From Desulfobacteraceae bacterium (GTDB lineage: Bacteria; Desulfobacterota; Desulfobacteria; Desulfobacterales; ETH-SRB1): a DNA stretch of 40,875 bases. The notes below the pieces were generated by a model that saw nothing but the letters and a program-made list of their open reading frames with translations, had not been told where the DNA came from and did no database searches. Position 1 is the first letter of the stretch; each line of letters opens with the position of its first letter. The position numbers and the translations under genes are program-made. Below, piece after piece: positions 10,308-20,093 of the stretch. The stretch spans positions 1 through 40,875 of the forward strand of contig JAUVHU010000013.1 of the NCBI GenBank assembly GCA_030593145.1, given 5' to 3'.

Positions 10308-10691
10308 ATGAAAGAAAAATTAGAGATCCTGTTGCTGGATGATGAAACTATAGTTGGAAACAGGTTGGGACCTGTGCTTGAAAAAGTTGGTTATGATGTA
10401 GAAGTGTTTGAGGATCCCAAAAAAGCTCTAAACAGGATAAATGAAAAAGAGTTTGATATAGTTATTACAGATATAATGATGGAAGATGTTAACGGAATCC
10501 AGATTTTGGAAGAGGTGCAAAAAAAATCAGAAAAAACCAAGGTTATTATAATTACAGGCTATGCAACAGTAGCTCTGGCCCGTGAAGCCATGGAGAAAGG
10601 CGCTTTTGATATGATTGCCAAACCATTCAGACCCAACGATCTTCGTTCTGTAGTTGCAAAAGCGGCGGATTCTCTTGGCTATAAGAAATAA
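10308..10691 (+). CDS. Stand-alone response regulator
   Basis: LEILLLDDETIVGNRLGPVLEKVGYDVEVF...DIVITDIMMEDVNGIQIL...IIITGYATVALAREAMEKGAFDMIAKPFRP. Confidence 0.93.
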   Translation: MKEKLEILLLDDETIVGNRLGPVLEKVGYDVEVFEDPKKALNRINEKEFDIVITDIMMEDVNGIQILEEVQKKSEKTKVIIITGYATVALAREAMEKGAFDMIAKPFRPNDLRSVVAKAADSLGYKK

Positions 10692-10710
10692 ATTATATTG
10701 CAGTAGTAAT

Positions 10711-10852
10711 GAGACCTTTGAAAAAAGCTCCCTTTTGCCCAATCTTGGTGTTAGGCTCAAATTTTAAGCTTCGAAATACTCAATGTATTCCCGTAATTAA
10801 AATTTTCGCCTTCCTTGAGATTGAGCAAAATTGAACATTTTTCAAAGGTCTC
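10711..10852. repeat. Family A palindromic element, copy A2 (inverted relative to A1/A3)
   Basis: Perfect 15-bp TIR GAGACCTTTGAAAAA at both ends; flanked by direct 5-bp repeat gtaat. Confidence 0.88.
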
Positions 10853-10937
10853 GTAATTTAGAACTTAGGCTGAGCGTAAATTTATTGCTTGATAATTAAA
10901 GTCAAGGATGAAATATTCAAAATTTTATGGAGGTTAA

Positions 10938-12497
10938 ATGCCCGATATGGTAAACCCTCTTGAATTGGAATCCGACTTTATAAAAAAATCAGAAGAAACG
11001 GAATCCAGAAATAAATTTGTACTGAACAAAAACGATAGGGAACTGCTTGAACGGCCGCGCTTTACCTTCCGGCTGCATATGCTGCTGGTGTTTCTCCTTT
11101 TCTCCTTTTTGTCTATGGCAATTATTATAGGCTCAGTTATAGGCATAAACCGTATACAAAAAAAGCTTCATTTCGTTCAAACCTCTGAAAGATATCTTTT
11201 TCAAATTGAGCAGGCCAGAAGATGGGAAAAAAACTATTTTTTGTATAATACAAATCTCGAAGATGCAGTTCAAAGCGCCGATAATGCGAAAACTCTTTTA
11301 TCCCAAAACCTGAAAAAGGTCATAACTGTTTTATCAACAAAAGAGACAGACACAATAATTAAGCACCTCGACAGATATAGGGATCTTCTGCAAGAGCTAA
11401 TAGTGTTAGAAAAAAATGGAATTGAGAATACTGAAAAAAAAGAAGAAATCGAGACTTCATTAAGAAAACACGGCGCTAAAATGGTTGAAGTAGCATCTGT
11501 TCTTGCTTATGAAGAGCAGGAATCAATGAATGCCATGCTCGATCTCATACAGAGAATTCCTATATACTGCCTTGTGGTTGTCCTGTTATTAAGAGTTTTT
11601 GCCGCGCGTTTCCTTACACAAAGATTGGTGAAACCACTTAATCACCTTGTTAAATGTACACGAAGAATAGCTAAAGGAGATTTTTCTCCACTTGTTCCGA
11701 TGCGTAAATACCGTGATGAATTTACAACGGTGGAGGTAGCTATCAACCGTATGCTTGAGCAGCTTAAATTACATGAAACCGCGATGGTGGAATCACATAA
11801 ACTTAGAGCGGTCGGGACCCTGACAGCTGGAGTTGCTCACGAGTTAAACAATCCTTTAAACAATATAATGCTCACGGCGCATGCCATGCTTGAGGACCAT
11901 AAGGATTTGTCTGAAGATGAGCTGCTTGAAATGATAAATGATCTTATTAACGAAGCAGACAGATCACGCAGCATCGTGCGCAATCTGCTGGATTTTGCAA
12001 GAGAAAGTGAGTCTGTCTCCGAGCCCCTTGATTTGGGAGCGCTGGTTAGCGAAACAATTAAGTTGGCGCTTAATCAAGTTAAAGTTTCTGGAGCAAAAAT
12101 AGAATCTCAAATTCAGCCAAGCCTTCCTCGTATGCGCGGGGACAAACAACAATTGAAACAGGTCTTCTTGAATCTGATCCTTAATGCTGTTGATGCTGTT
12201 GAAAAACAGGGAAATATTAAAATAAGCGTTAAAAAAGCTGATATGCCTGGATTTTTGTCTGTTCAGATAAAAGACAATGGGTGCGGAATACCCGCTCATA
12301 TTTTGCCTAATATATTTGATCCGTTTTTTACTACAAAAGGGCCGGGAAAGGGCACCGGACTGGGTCTTTCTGTTTCCCATGGTATCATTACAATGCACGG
12401 TGGACAGATCAGCATTGAAACTGAAGTAGGAAAATATACAAGGTTTACGGTAATTCTCCCTTCTAGAAGCGTTCCTGCAAATTTTAATAGAACATAA
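10938..12497 (+). CDS. Sensor histidine kinase (TM, HAMP, HisKA, HATPase_c)
   Basis: LTAGVAHELNNPLNNIML H-box, NLILNAVDAVEKQG N-box, DNGCGIP, FDPFFTTKGPGKGTGLGLSVSHGII. Confidence 0.95.
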   Translation: MPDMVNPLELESDFIKKSEETESRNKFVLNKNDRELLERPRFTFRLHMLLVFLLFSFLSMAIIIGSVIGINRIQKKLHFVQTSERYLFQIEQARRWEKNYFLYNTNLEDAVQSADNAKTLLSQNLKKVITVLSTKETDTIIKHLDRYRDLLQELIVLEKNGIENTEKKEEIETSLRKHGAKMVEVASVLAYEEQESMNAMLDLIQRIPIYCLVVVLLLRVFAARFLTQRLVKPLNHLVKCTRRIAKGDFSPLVPMRKYRDEFTTVEVAINRMLEQLKLHETAMVESHKLRAVGTLTAGVAHELNNPLNNIMLTAHAMLEDHKDLSEDELLEMINDLINEADRSRSIVRNLLDFARESESVSEPLDLGALVSETIKLALNQVKVSGAKIESQIQPSLPRMRGDKQQLKQVFLNLILNAVDAVEKQGNIKISVKKADMPGFLSVQIKDNGCGIPAHILPNIFDPFFTTKGPGKGTGLGLSVSHGIITMHGGQISIETEVGKYTRFTVILPSRSVPANFNRT

Positions 12498-12500
12498 GGA

Positions 12501-12583
12501 AACCTAAATTGAGCGATTTTTTACTCGATCTACGCCGATCTCTTGCGCATAAAGACTTCGCGAAAAATCGCTCAACTCAGGTT
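12501..12583. repeat. Family B palindromic element, short internally deleted copy B2
   Basis: aacctaaattgagcgattttttactcgatctacgccgatctcttgcgcataaag...cgcgaaaaatcgctcaactcaggtt; matches both ends of B1/B3 but lacks the middle. Confidence 0.75.
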
Positions 12584-12609
12584 AAAGCCAAATCGCTATT
12601 GGAGGAAAT

Positions 12610-13992
12610 TTGTCGTTGAAAAGAGACGATAAGAATATATTGATACGTATTGCGATTATTGACGATGAACCTTTGGTCCTGCGAAATTTGCAGAGAAAAA
12701 TTGGTAAAAGCGGCTTTCAAGTCGAAACGTTTCAAAATCCCCGAAAAGCTATCGATCGAATGGAAATAGCGCCATTCGACATTATTCTCACCGATTTACA
12801 CATGCCGGGAATGGATGGCATGCAGGTTTTAGAGAAGGTCAAAGAAAAATATCCCAGGACAGAAGTAATAATTATTACAGGCTATGCGTCAATAAAAAAC
12901 GCTGTTGAAGCAGTCAAGCGAGGCGCTTTTTACTACATTGAAAAGCCCTTCACGCCTGAACAGGTTTTGTTGATAATAAACCGAGCTATTGATAAGGTGC
13001 GTTTGGTCCACGAAAATAAACGGCTTAAAGATGATCTTCTTAAAAAAGATAATGTGCGAAAAATCATTGGCGTAAGTTCTCCTGTTCGTGAGTTAATTAA
13101 AATAATTCAAAAAGTGTCCAGGGTTAATTGCAATGTACTTATTCAGGGTGAAAGCGGTACTGGTAAAGAGCTGACAGCAAGAGCGATACATTTTGGCAGC
13201 CCGAGGAAGGACGAACCATATATCAGTTTTAATTGCGGCAGTTTTACGGAAGAGTTGATAGCCAATGAACTTTTTGGGCATGAAAAAGGAGCTTTTACCG
13301 GCGCAGAAAGTGTAAAGGCAGGCTTGTTAGAAGCAGCACAGGGAGGAACTGTTTTTCTCGATGAAATTGGGGAGATGCCACTTTCCATGCAGGTAAAGCT
13401 GCTTAGAGTAATTCAGGAAAAGAAACTGCTGAGAGTGGGAGGATCTAAGCTCGTTGATCTTGATATTAGAGTGATATCTGCCACAAATAAGGAGCTTGAA
13501 AACGAAATCAAGGCTGGAAGGTTTAGAGAAGATCTTTATTTCCGTCTTAAAGTAGTCAAAATCCGTGTTCCTTCACTCAGAGAAAGAAAAAAAGACATAC
13601 CTGTATTAATAAAACATTTTATAGCTAAATATAACAGGCTGTATAACAAAAACATTAAAGGCTTTACAAAACAGGCATTAGAACTTTTGATGAAATATTC
13701 TTTCCCAGGGAATATACGAGAACTTGAACATATTGTTTCAAGCGCCATTGCTCTCGGAGAAGAAATCTGGATAGATGAAAATGAACTTCCTGAGGATCTT
13801 GACCATCTCGTAGTGGAGACTGTTGAAAACAGAGATTTGCTTCCTCTTTATGAAGAAGAGAAAGCTCACATAATCAGAGTGCTTGAGGCTACCAACTATA
13901 ATAAGGCAAGGGCTTCAAAAATACTTGATATCCCAAGAACAACCTTGTGGAGAAAGATAAAAAAATACAATATTATGGAATCCTTGGGATAG
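12610..13992 (+). CDS. NtrC-family sigma54-dependent response regulator, TTG start
   Basis: Receiver domain; AAA+ GESGTGKELTARAIH, GAFTGA, FLDEIGEMPLSMQVKLLRVIQE; Fis-type HTH NYNKARASKILDIPRTTLWRKIKKY. Confidence 0.96.
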   Translation: MSLKRDDKNILIRIAIIDDEPLVLRNLQRKIGKSGFQVETFQNPRKAIDRMEIAPFDIILTDLHMPGMDGMQVLEKVKEKYPRTEVIIITGYASIKNAVEAVKRGAFYYIEKPFTPEQVLLIINRAIDKVRLVHENKRLKDDLLKKDNVRKIIGVSSPVRELIKIIQKVSRVNCNVLIQGESGTGKELTARAIHFGSPRKDEPYISFNCGSFTEELIANELFGHEKGAFTGAESVKAGLLEAAQGGTVFLDEIGEMPLSMQVKLLRVIQEKKLLRVGGSKLVDLDIRVISATNKELENEIKAGRFREDLYFRLKVVKIRVPSLRERKKDIPVLIKHFIAKYNRLYNKNIKGFTKQALELLMKYSFPGNIRELEHIVSSAIALGEEIWIDENELPEDLDHLVVETVENRDLLPLYEEEKAHIIRVLEATNYNKARASKILDIPRTTLWRKIKKYNIMESLG

Positions 13993-14146
13993 AGACCTTT
14001 GAAAAATGTTCAATTTTGTTCGAGTACAAGGAAGGCGACCAAATTTTAAATCAGGTTCAACCGGAGGAATATATTGAATATTTCGAGGATTGCAATTTGA
14101 GCCTGACGCAGTAATCGGACAAAAGGGGGCGTTTTTCAAAGGTCTC
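13992..14146. repeat. Family A palindromic element, copy A3
   Basis: gagacctttgaaaaatgttcaattttg...gggggcgtttttcaaaggtctc; 15-bp perfect TIR; 5-bp flanking direct repeat ggata. Confidence 0.88.
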
Positions 14147-14163
14147 GGATAATCGGAAGATTT

Positions 14164-14201
14164 GATGAACTCGTAAAAATTATATTTTTTACGAGTTCAT
14201 C
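14164..14201. terminator. Long hairpin, candidate bidirectional terminator between convergent genes
   Basis: gatgaactcgtaaaaa ttatat tttttacgagttcatc: 16-bp perfect arms with A/T tracts. Confidence 0.6.
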
Positions 14202-14239
14202 ATTTTATGCCATGTGATTAAATATATATGTTAATCGGT

Positions 14240-14929
14240 CTAATGCTCCAGCCTCATGCCCCATCCTTCGAACATGAACATAATGCCAAAGCCGTACCAC
14301 AAAGTGTAAACCACATAGAAGATCAGAGAAAAGACTACAACACCGAGACGGTCGGTGATCTTCTGGGGTTGGATCCCGTAGTAATTATAAGACGTTTCAA
14401 CGGCCTTTTTCACCACTGAGGCGATTACCTTGGCCTCCGGAAACTTCGACTGCTTCTTTAAGTCCTTTTCCATAAAATGCAGCGCCGTATACCAGTTGAA
14501 AACAACCCGTTTCGCTTCATAGCCGTATTTGTCGGAAATTTCCTGTCCCTTGTTATAATACATAAGATCTGCATCGGCAAGACAGTTGTCCAGGATCTTG
14601 CTCAGATCGCCTGAGACTTTCAAGTCAGCGCCTGTTACTTCTACTGCGGCGCCACCCTTCTTAAATAAAGAGGCTGCCTGTAGCGCCTTTTCCTCGTTTG
14701 CCATGGTTATGGTTACGCTCACAGAAGTGCCGGCGAACTTGTCGGCTTCTTCTTTTACCTTTGGAATATAATAAGCAGAGCCTTTTGAAATAGAGTTATA
14801 CAAGGCATCAAGATATTCCAGACCATTCTTCTTACCTTCGAAAAGAGGTGAAAATATTAGTACCAGTACAACCACAAAGCTTAAGAGCATCGCGAATCCG
14901 CCGTAAAATTCTTTCTTATGCGCAATCAT
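14240..14929 (-). CDS. Conserved hypothetical membrane protein coupled to the TauE/SafE gene
   Basis: 229 aa, N- and C-terminal TM helices; its ATG overlaps the stop of the upstream TauE gene (14926-14929). Confidence 0.8.
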   Translation of the reverse strand: MIAHKKEFYGGFAMLLSFVVVLVLIFSPLFEGKKNGLEYLDALYNSISKGSAYYIPKVKEEADKFAGTSVSVTITMANEEKALQAASLFKKGGAAVEVTGADLKVSGDLSKILDNCLADADLMYYNKGQEISDKYGYEAKRVVFNWYTALHFMEKDLKKQSKFPEAKVIASVVKKAVETSYNYYGIQPQKITDRLGVVVFSLIFYVVYTLWYGFGIMFMFEGWGMRLEH

Positions 14930-16227
14930 GAACTCACCCCCTCTCCTTTAAGAACACCGATATTCTTAACAAATGTTCCGATCACCCAGACCGAAAACGC
15001 GCCTATAACAATAAAGAATGCCCAGACTCCGATAGTCTCCAGTATAGCGCCAAACCCCGGTGATATAGGAATAACATCCATAGCGCCCAACTTGGCCGGT
15101 AAAGCAAAAATACGATTTACAAAACCAGCCAGAACAGCCATGGCGTAAAAGCCGCGAATGGTGATTCCAGGCACGACCTTGGTAACCATTGCGCCGATCT
15201 GGATACCAACCAGAGACCCCAGGAGCATACCCATGGCCAAAGTGTAAAAAATAAATCCGTATACGGCGTACTGGGTTATAGCAGCATAACCGGCAGTAAA
15301 GATGATCTGGAAAATGTCGGTTCCCACTGTGGTCATGGACGAAACACCGAGGACATAGACAAATATGGGGAAGGTCAAAAAACCGCCGCCAACGCCCATA
15401 ATACCTGCCGCAAGTCCGACAAGCGCGCCGCTGGCAACTAAAAATACCCATGAGATTCCCCTGCCGCCAGGAACAAGGTCGGCGTCAAACTTGACAATGG
15501 GAGGTATTTTTACAGACTGGAGCTTTTTGGGAAGACCGCCCATCTCAGCCCCTTCTTCCTTTCCACCATGGACGTCTCCGCCAGCGCCCGGAGCCTTCCT
15601 TGCATTAAGAAAATCGAGCAAGGCATAGGTTCCCAGAAAACCGAGCATAAGGGAATAGACGGTCGTGATAAAAGCGTCGCTGAGCACCGGGTTGATCTCA
15701 TAAAGAACGCGGTTGATAAGCCCGCCGAAAGTAGCTCCCAAGATGGCCCCGATCAGGAAAACTACGGCAAGAGGTACTGACACATTGCCCAGCTTTCTAT
15801 GGATTACGCTACCCATGATCGCTTTCGCGAATATATGGAAAAGATCCGTTCCTACAGCCAGGATACCTTTGATGCCCGCACTCATCAGAGCCGGAGCAAT
15901 GATAAACCCGCCGCCTGCGCCAATACAGCCGGTGATCAGGCCCGCACCCATGCCGATAAGGATAGAGACAATAAATATCCCGGTAGTGTAAAAGGCCGGG
16001 CTGTAAGCCTTATGTCCCCCCAGCAGTTCAGGCAGGATGCCATTAACCTCTTCGGAAAGGTGCCCGGCAAAAGCGATGCTCCCGATGATAATCGGAATCA
16101 ACGACAGACCAAGTAAAATAAGCCGCTTACGATCATGAAGTATGGTATTTGATATGTCAAGTTCCCATTTTGCATGAGCTCTTGCGCCCATCATCATAAA
16201 TCGTCCCAACTCTTTCATAAAATTCAT
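14926..16227 (-). CDS. Sulfite exporter TauE/SafE-family permease
   Basis: 433 aa; GMGAGLITGCIGAGGGFIIAPALMSAGI...GLAAGIMGVGGGFLTFPIFVYVLGVSSMTTVGTDIFQIIFTA, the duplicated TauE/SafE motif. Confidence 0.92.
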   Translation of the reverse strand: MNFMKELGRFMMMGARAHAKWELDISNTILHDRKRLILLGLSLIPIIIGSIAFAGHLSEEVNGILPELLGGHKAYSPAFYTTGIFIVSILIGMGAGLITGCIGAGGGFIIAPALMSAGIKGILAVGTDLFHIFAKAIMGSVIHRKLGNVSVPLAVVFLIGAILGATFGGLINRVLYEINPVLSDAFITTVYSLMLGFLGTYALLDFLNARKAPGAGGDVHGGKEEGAEMGGLPKKLQSVKIPPIVKFDADLVPGGRGISWVFLVASGALVGLAAGIMGVGGGFLTFPIFVYVLGVSSMTTVGTDIFQIIFTAGYAAITQYAVYGFIFYTLAMGMLLGSLVGIQIGAMVTKVVPGITIRGFYAMAVLAGFVNRIFALPAKLGAMDVIPISPGFGAILETIGVWAFFIVIGAFSVWVIGTFVKNIGVLKGEGVSS

Positions 16228-16370
16228 GATAATTTCTCTCCCTGTTTTTTATCTGATTCTTGCCTCACCGGCAAGTATTCTGATGGTAAAATTTGTGTTC
16301 TCCAAATCCTCTTTTTTATACCTCCTTTCTATTATATATGCTATTTGTGATATATAAGTATTTTTTTTAG

Positions 16371-16658
16371 TTATCCTTGTTCATCTATACCTTTAATTAC
16401 AATCTTGCGGCCATGAACGACAACAATTCTTGTTCCCTTTGATTTCAAATCTCCTTCTAATCCGATTGCTTTCAAGGCATCTTCAAGTCTTATCATCCCA
16501 ACAATCACATCTTTTCTAATCACCGCAATCTGTTTGAGGTCATTGTTGAGTAAGACCTCTATAGCCTCTGTAATATTATCTTTTTCGGCAACCGATGGTT
16601 TGGCGGCAAGTTTTTTATCTATGGGAACAATAATGTCTTTAACTTCACGCTTTTTCAT
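16371..16658 (-). CDS. Small single-CBS-like domain protein
   Basis: VSVAEKDNITEAIEVLLNNDLKQIAVIRKDVIVGMIRLEDALKAIG-type CBS pattern (read as PSVAEKDNITEAIEVLLNNDLKQIAVIRKDVIVGMIRLEDALKAIG). Confidence 0.65.
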   Translation of the reverse strand: MKKREVKDIIVPIDKKLAAKPSVAEKDNITEAIEVLLNNDLKQIAVIRKDVIVGMIRLEDALKAIGLEGDLKSKGTRIVVVHGRKIVIKGIDEQG

Positions 16659-16950
16659 TACGTTTCTTTATAAGCAAAAAATGTACCATGAATATAGAAC
16701 CGGACAGGATCAACAGATAACAGTTTGAAGTTATTGCTATAAAAGCTTATTTTTTCTGGACTCCCGGCAAGCTTGGCAGACGTTTTGTAAACTTTTAGAT
16801 TACAGTAAAAGGCTGGCGGGAAAAAGAGATGGTGATAATTATTGAAATTCCAATATGTTAGGTAGGTGAACCAATTAGTTTACACATACCCTTTTCAGGG
16901 ATTCAAGGGTTCAGAAAGCGATGAACCGTGAATTGTGAACCTGAGAATAA

Positions 16951-18351
16951 TTACATATTTTCCTTAAGGGACTCGACATTGATGTTTTCATCTTTTATGA
17001 GGCGATGAAGATATTGTCTTTGCAGGCCTGCCCGCTCAGCAGCTCTGGAAATATTTCCATTGCTTTGCTTGAGGATTGATACAATATAACTCTGGTGAAA
17101 GGCCTTGATAACGTTTTCCTTGGCCTCCTTAAAGGGTATGTCATAAATATCCTGATCAAAAAGAAAATAGGGAGGTATATGAGACTTTTCGGGAAAAATA
17201 TCCGAGAGCTCAATGTGATCGGAACGGCAAAAGACAACGCCCCGTTCAATAACATTTTCCAGCTCTCTGACGTTTCCGCGCCACTTTTTGGCCATGAGTG
17301 CGGACATGGCTTCAGAGTCAATCCGGTGTATCTCTTTTTTGTTGAGCATTGTATGTTTTTCAAGAAAATGATGTGCCAGAATTGGAATATCCTCTTTTCT
17401 GTCACGAAGCGGGGGAAGCTGAAAATTAATTACGTTAAGACGGTAAAACAGGTCTTCTCGAAATCGCTTTTCCGCTATCAGTTTTGTCAGATCTTGATTT
17501 GTAGCAGCCAGAAATCGTATATCGACATGTTTTGTGGTCAATCCGCCTACAGGCTTGTACTCTGCCTCCTGCAAAAGTCGAAGCAGTTTTGCCTGCATCA
17601 CCATGTTTAGATCTCCGATTTCATCAAAGAAAAGAGTCCCTCCGTCTGCTTCTTCGACCAGGCCTTTTTTATCTTTCCATGCTCCGGTAAAGGCCCCTTT
17701 AACATGTCCAAAAAGTTCGCTTTCAATGATCTGTTCAGGCATGGCTGTGCAGTTAACCGTGATAAACGGATTGTTATTCCGGTGGCTGTGGTAATGAATA
17801 GCCATGGCCACAAGTTCTTTACCTGTGCCGCTTTCGCCGCAGATCAAGACCGTAGCGCTTGATTGCGCCACCTGTTCGATTCCTCTTAGAATCAACGTAA
17901 TGGCCTGGCTGAATCCGATAATGGAAGAGAACTTCTTTTGCTGTTTGAGGGAGTTGAGTAAGGCTTTATTTTCCTGAGTAAGACTCTGCAACTTCATTGC
18001 GTTGTTAATTGTCAGCAATATGCGTTCTTTACGAAAAGGTTTGGCAATATAGTCAAAGGCCCCTTTGCGGGTGGCTTCCACAGCAGTTTCAATAGTAGCA
18101 TAGGCAGTCATGACGACAACAACAGCGGTTGGTTGAATTTTTTTAGCCTGCTCAAGCAAAGCAATTCCATCCATCTTGGGCATTTTCAGGTCGGTGATTA
18201 TTAGATTAATTGGCTGGTTTTCCAGTATTTCAATTGCGTTCAAAGAATTATGCGTAGTTACTACATCATAATCGGTCTTTTCGGTTATAATCCTTGTCAA
18301 AAGGATCAGCATGTCTTTTTCATCATCTACGATCAAGATTTTTCCTGTCAT
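16951..18351 (-). CDS. NtrC-family sigma54-dependent response regulator
   Basis: Receiver KILIVDDEKDMLILL; GESGTGKELVAMAIHYHS, GAFTGA, FFDEIGDLNMVMQAKLLRLLQE; Fis-type HTH NGNISRAAERAGLQRQYLHRLIKD. Confidence 0.96.
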   Translation of the reverse strand: MTGKILIVDDEKDMLILLTRIITEKTDYDVVTTHNSLNAIEILENQPINLIITDLKMPKMDGIALLEQAKKIQPTAVVVVMTAYATIETAVEATRKGAFDYIAKPFRKERILLTINNAMKLQSLTQENKALLNSLKQQKKFSSIIGFSQAITLILRGIEQVAQSSATVLICGESGTGKELVAMAIHYHSHRNNNPFITVNCTAMPEQIIESELFGHVKGAFTGAWKDKKGLVEEADGGTLFFDEIGDLNMVMQAKLLRLLQEAEYKPVGGLTTKHVDIRFLAATNQDLTKLIAEKRFREDLFYRLNVINFQLPPLRDRKEDIPILAHHFLEKHTMLNKKEIHRIDSEAMSALMAKKWRGNVRELENVIERGVVFCRSDHIELSDIFPEKSHIPPYFLFDQDIYDIPFKEAKENVIKAFHQSYIVSILKQSNGNISRAAERAGLQRQYLHRLIKDENINVESLKENM

Positions 18352-19682
18352 GTCCTGTCTTCCTTTTTTGCCCTGAGCGCCAGTGTAAAAGTAGTTCCTC
18401 TATGTTTTTGAGATGTCTCTGCCGTGCTGCTTTCGCATGTAACAGTTCCTTTATATTTGCTTATAATACCGTGGCTCACAAAAAGTCCAAGACCTGTTCC
18501 TTCTCCCTCGCTCTTTGTTGTAAAAAACGGATCGAATATCTTGTCAATATACTCTTTTGGTATGCCATGCCCATTGTCACGAACTACTACAATTATTTTT
18601 TCCAGATCAGCATCTAACACAGTTTTGATCTCTAACCTGCCGTTTTGCCGCATAGCTGCCACAGCATTGTTAATGAGGTTTAATAATACCTGCTGCATTT
18701 GCCGCGAATCGCCTTCTACCATGGGAAGTTCGGAGGCCATATCCAGTCGAAGTTCAATATCATTCATCTGTAATGAATGATCGACCACATTAACGATATC
18801 CTTAATAGCCTCATTGATATCACAATGCACAGACTGACCTTCTCCCTGGCGTGCAAAGCTCAAAAGATTTTCCACCACCGCCTTGCAATGGAGGCCGTGG
18901 CGCTCAATAGTTTTCAGGTCCTGGTAGCTTTGACTGTTTTTGTCAACATTTTCCAGCAGGAGATCTGTAAACCCGAGTATAATCCCAAGAGGGTTGTTGA
19001 CCTCGTGCGCTACTCCTGCTGCCAGTGTTCCCATTGATGCAAGCTTTTCGGTGTTAACAAGCTGTTTTTCCAGCTTCTTGCTTTCTGTAATATCCCTGGC
19101 AATGCACATAACCGAAATTACATTGCCTTTCTCATCTTTGCGGGGCATAAAGTTAGCGCTAAGCCATATCTGGTATTCCCCTCTCTCTATCATAAACTCA
19201 TCCCGTATGCTTTTTCCAAACTGGAAGACCGATTTAATAAGCTTGAGTTGTTTTTCGGCAATTTCTTGTGAAAAAAGATTTGAAAGAGGCCGGTGTACAA
19301 ATTGCGAAGGAACTCCTCCAAAAAAAGCAGCGGTAAAGCTATTAAGAGATCGAAAGCATCCGGAGTCGTCTACTGTAAAAATAAAGTCTTCAGCGCTTTC
19401 CACCAAAATCCGGTATTTCTCCTTACATTGTTTGATTTCTTTCGATTGATCTGAAATTTGATTTTGAAAGCTGAGAAAACGCCATCGGCTATAACATAAA
19501 GCGCTTCCCATCCCTATAAATAAAGCAAAAATGCCCAGGCTTTGAAGCCAGACAAAGTTATTATGACCGGCATAGGGCAATCGCATGCCTGTCATTAGTG
19601 TCATAATAAAGCAGAACAGGCTGATACTCCAGGCAATTATCAGAACAGCTCTAATGCGTTTAAGTAGGTTTTGGAAATCCAT
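18348..19682 (-). CDS. PAS-domain sensor histidine kinase
   Basis: TM segments, PAS, LAAGVAHEVNNPLGIILGF, NLINNAVAAMRQNG, FDPFFTTKSEGEGTGLGLFVSHGII; overlaps the start of the downstream regulator gene by 4 bp. Confidence 0.95.
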   Translation of the reverse strand: MDFQNLLKRIRAVLIIAWSISLFCFIMTLMTGMRLPYAGHNNFVWLQSLGIFALFIGMGSALCYSRWRFLSFQNQISDQSKEIKQCKEKYRILVESAEDFIFTVDDSGCFRSLNSFTAAFFGGVPSQFVHRPLSNLFSQEIAEKQLKLIKSVFQFGKSIRDEFMIERGEYQIWLSANFMPRKDEKGNVISVMCIARDITESKKLEKQLVNTEKLASMGTLAAGVAHEVNNPLGIILGFTDLLLENVDKNSQSYQDLKTIERHGLHCKAVVENLLSFARQGEGQSVHCDINEAIKDIVNVVDHSLQMNDIELRLDMASELPMVEGDSRQMQQVLLNLINNAVAAMRQNGRLEIKTVLDADLEKIIVVVRDNGHGIPKEYIDKIFDPFFTTKSEGEGTGLGLFVSHGIISKYKGTVTCESSTAETSQKHRGTTFTLALRAKKEDRT

Positions 19683-19737
19683 TCGAGTCAGCTTTTGATA
19701 GAAATCAAGGGTGCGAAACTTGAGTACAAAATTAACT

Positions 19738-19910
19738 AATACCTAAATTGAGCGATTTTTCACTCGATCTGCACCGATCTCTTGCGCATTCCCGCCTGAG
19801 CGGGACGAAAATCCTCGACATATCCACGGGTATGCCTGCGGTTTTCGCAAACCCTTATGCATCAAGATCTTAGCACATATCTTCGCAATAAATCGTTCAA
19901 CTTAGGTATT
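19738..19910. repeat. Family B palindromic element, copy B3 (inverted relative to B1)
   Basis: Reverse complement reads aatacctaagttgaacgatttattgcgaagatatgtgctaagatcttgatgcataaggg...caatttaggtatt, parallel to B1. Confidence 0.8.
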
Positions 19911-19990
19911 ATAATTAGAAATGCCTTTAATGCAAGAAAAAGATCGAGTCCAAAAAATATCGTTTTTTTGGTAGGGTTGCGAGTTTGGCT

Positions 19991-20013
19991 GTTGAAAAGT
20001 TACAAAGGTCTCG
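19991..20013. repeat. Possible family A end remnant
   Basis: gttgaaaagttacaaaggtctcg resembles the ...ttcaaaggtctcg right end only. Confidence 0.35.
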
Positions 20014-20093
20014 TAAACACTACGACAGGATAAAACCTGGTTTTTTGTTTTTATGTATTGTCTTTAAAGCATTGATTATGGTATTTTATTTTT

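Noticed and set aside
12501-12583. Target-site duplications for family B
   Set aside because: The flanks of the three copies show no convincing direct repeats, so transposition cannot be claimed from TSDs here.
14918-16116. Several plus-strand ORFs antisense to the TauE/SafE gene
   Set aside because: Low-complexity, proline/alanine-rich translations expected from the complement of a membrane protein gene.
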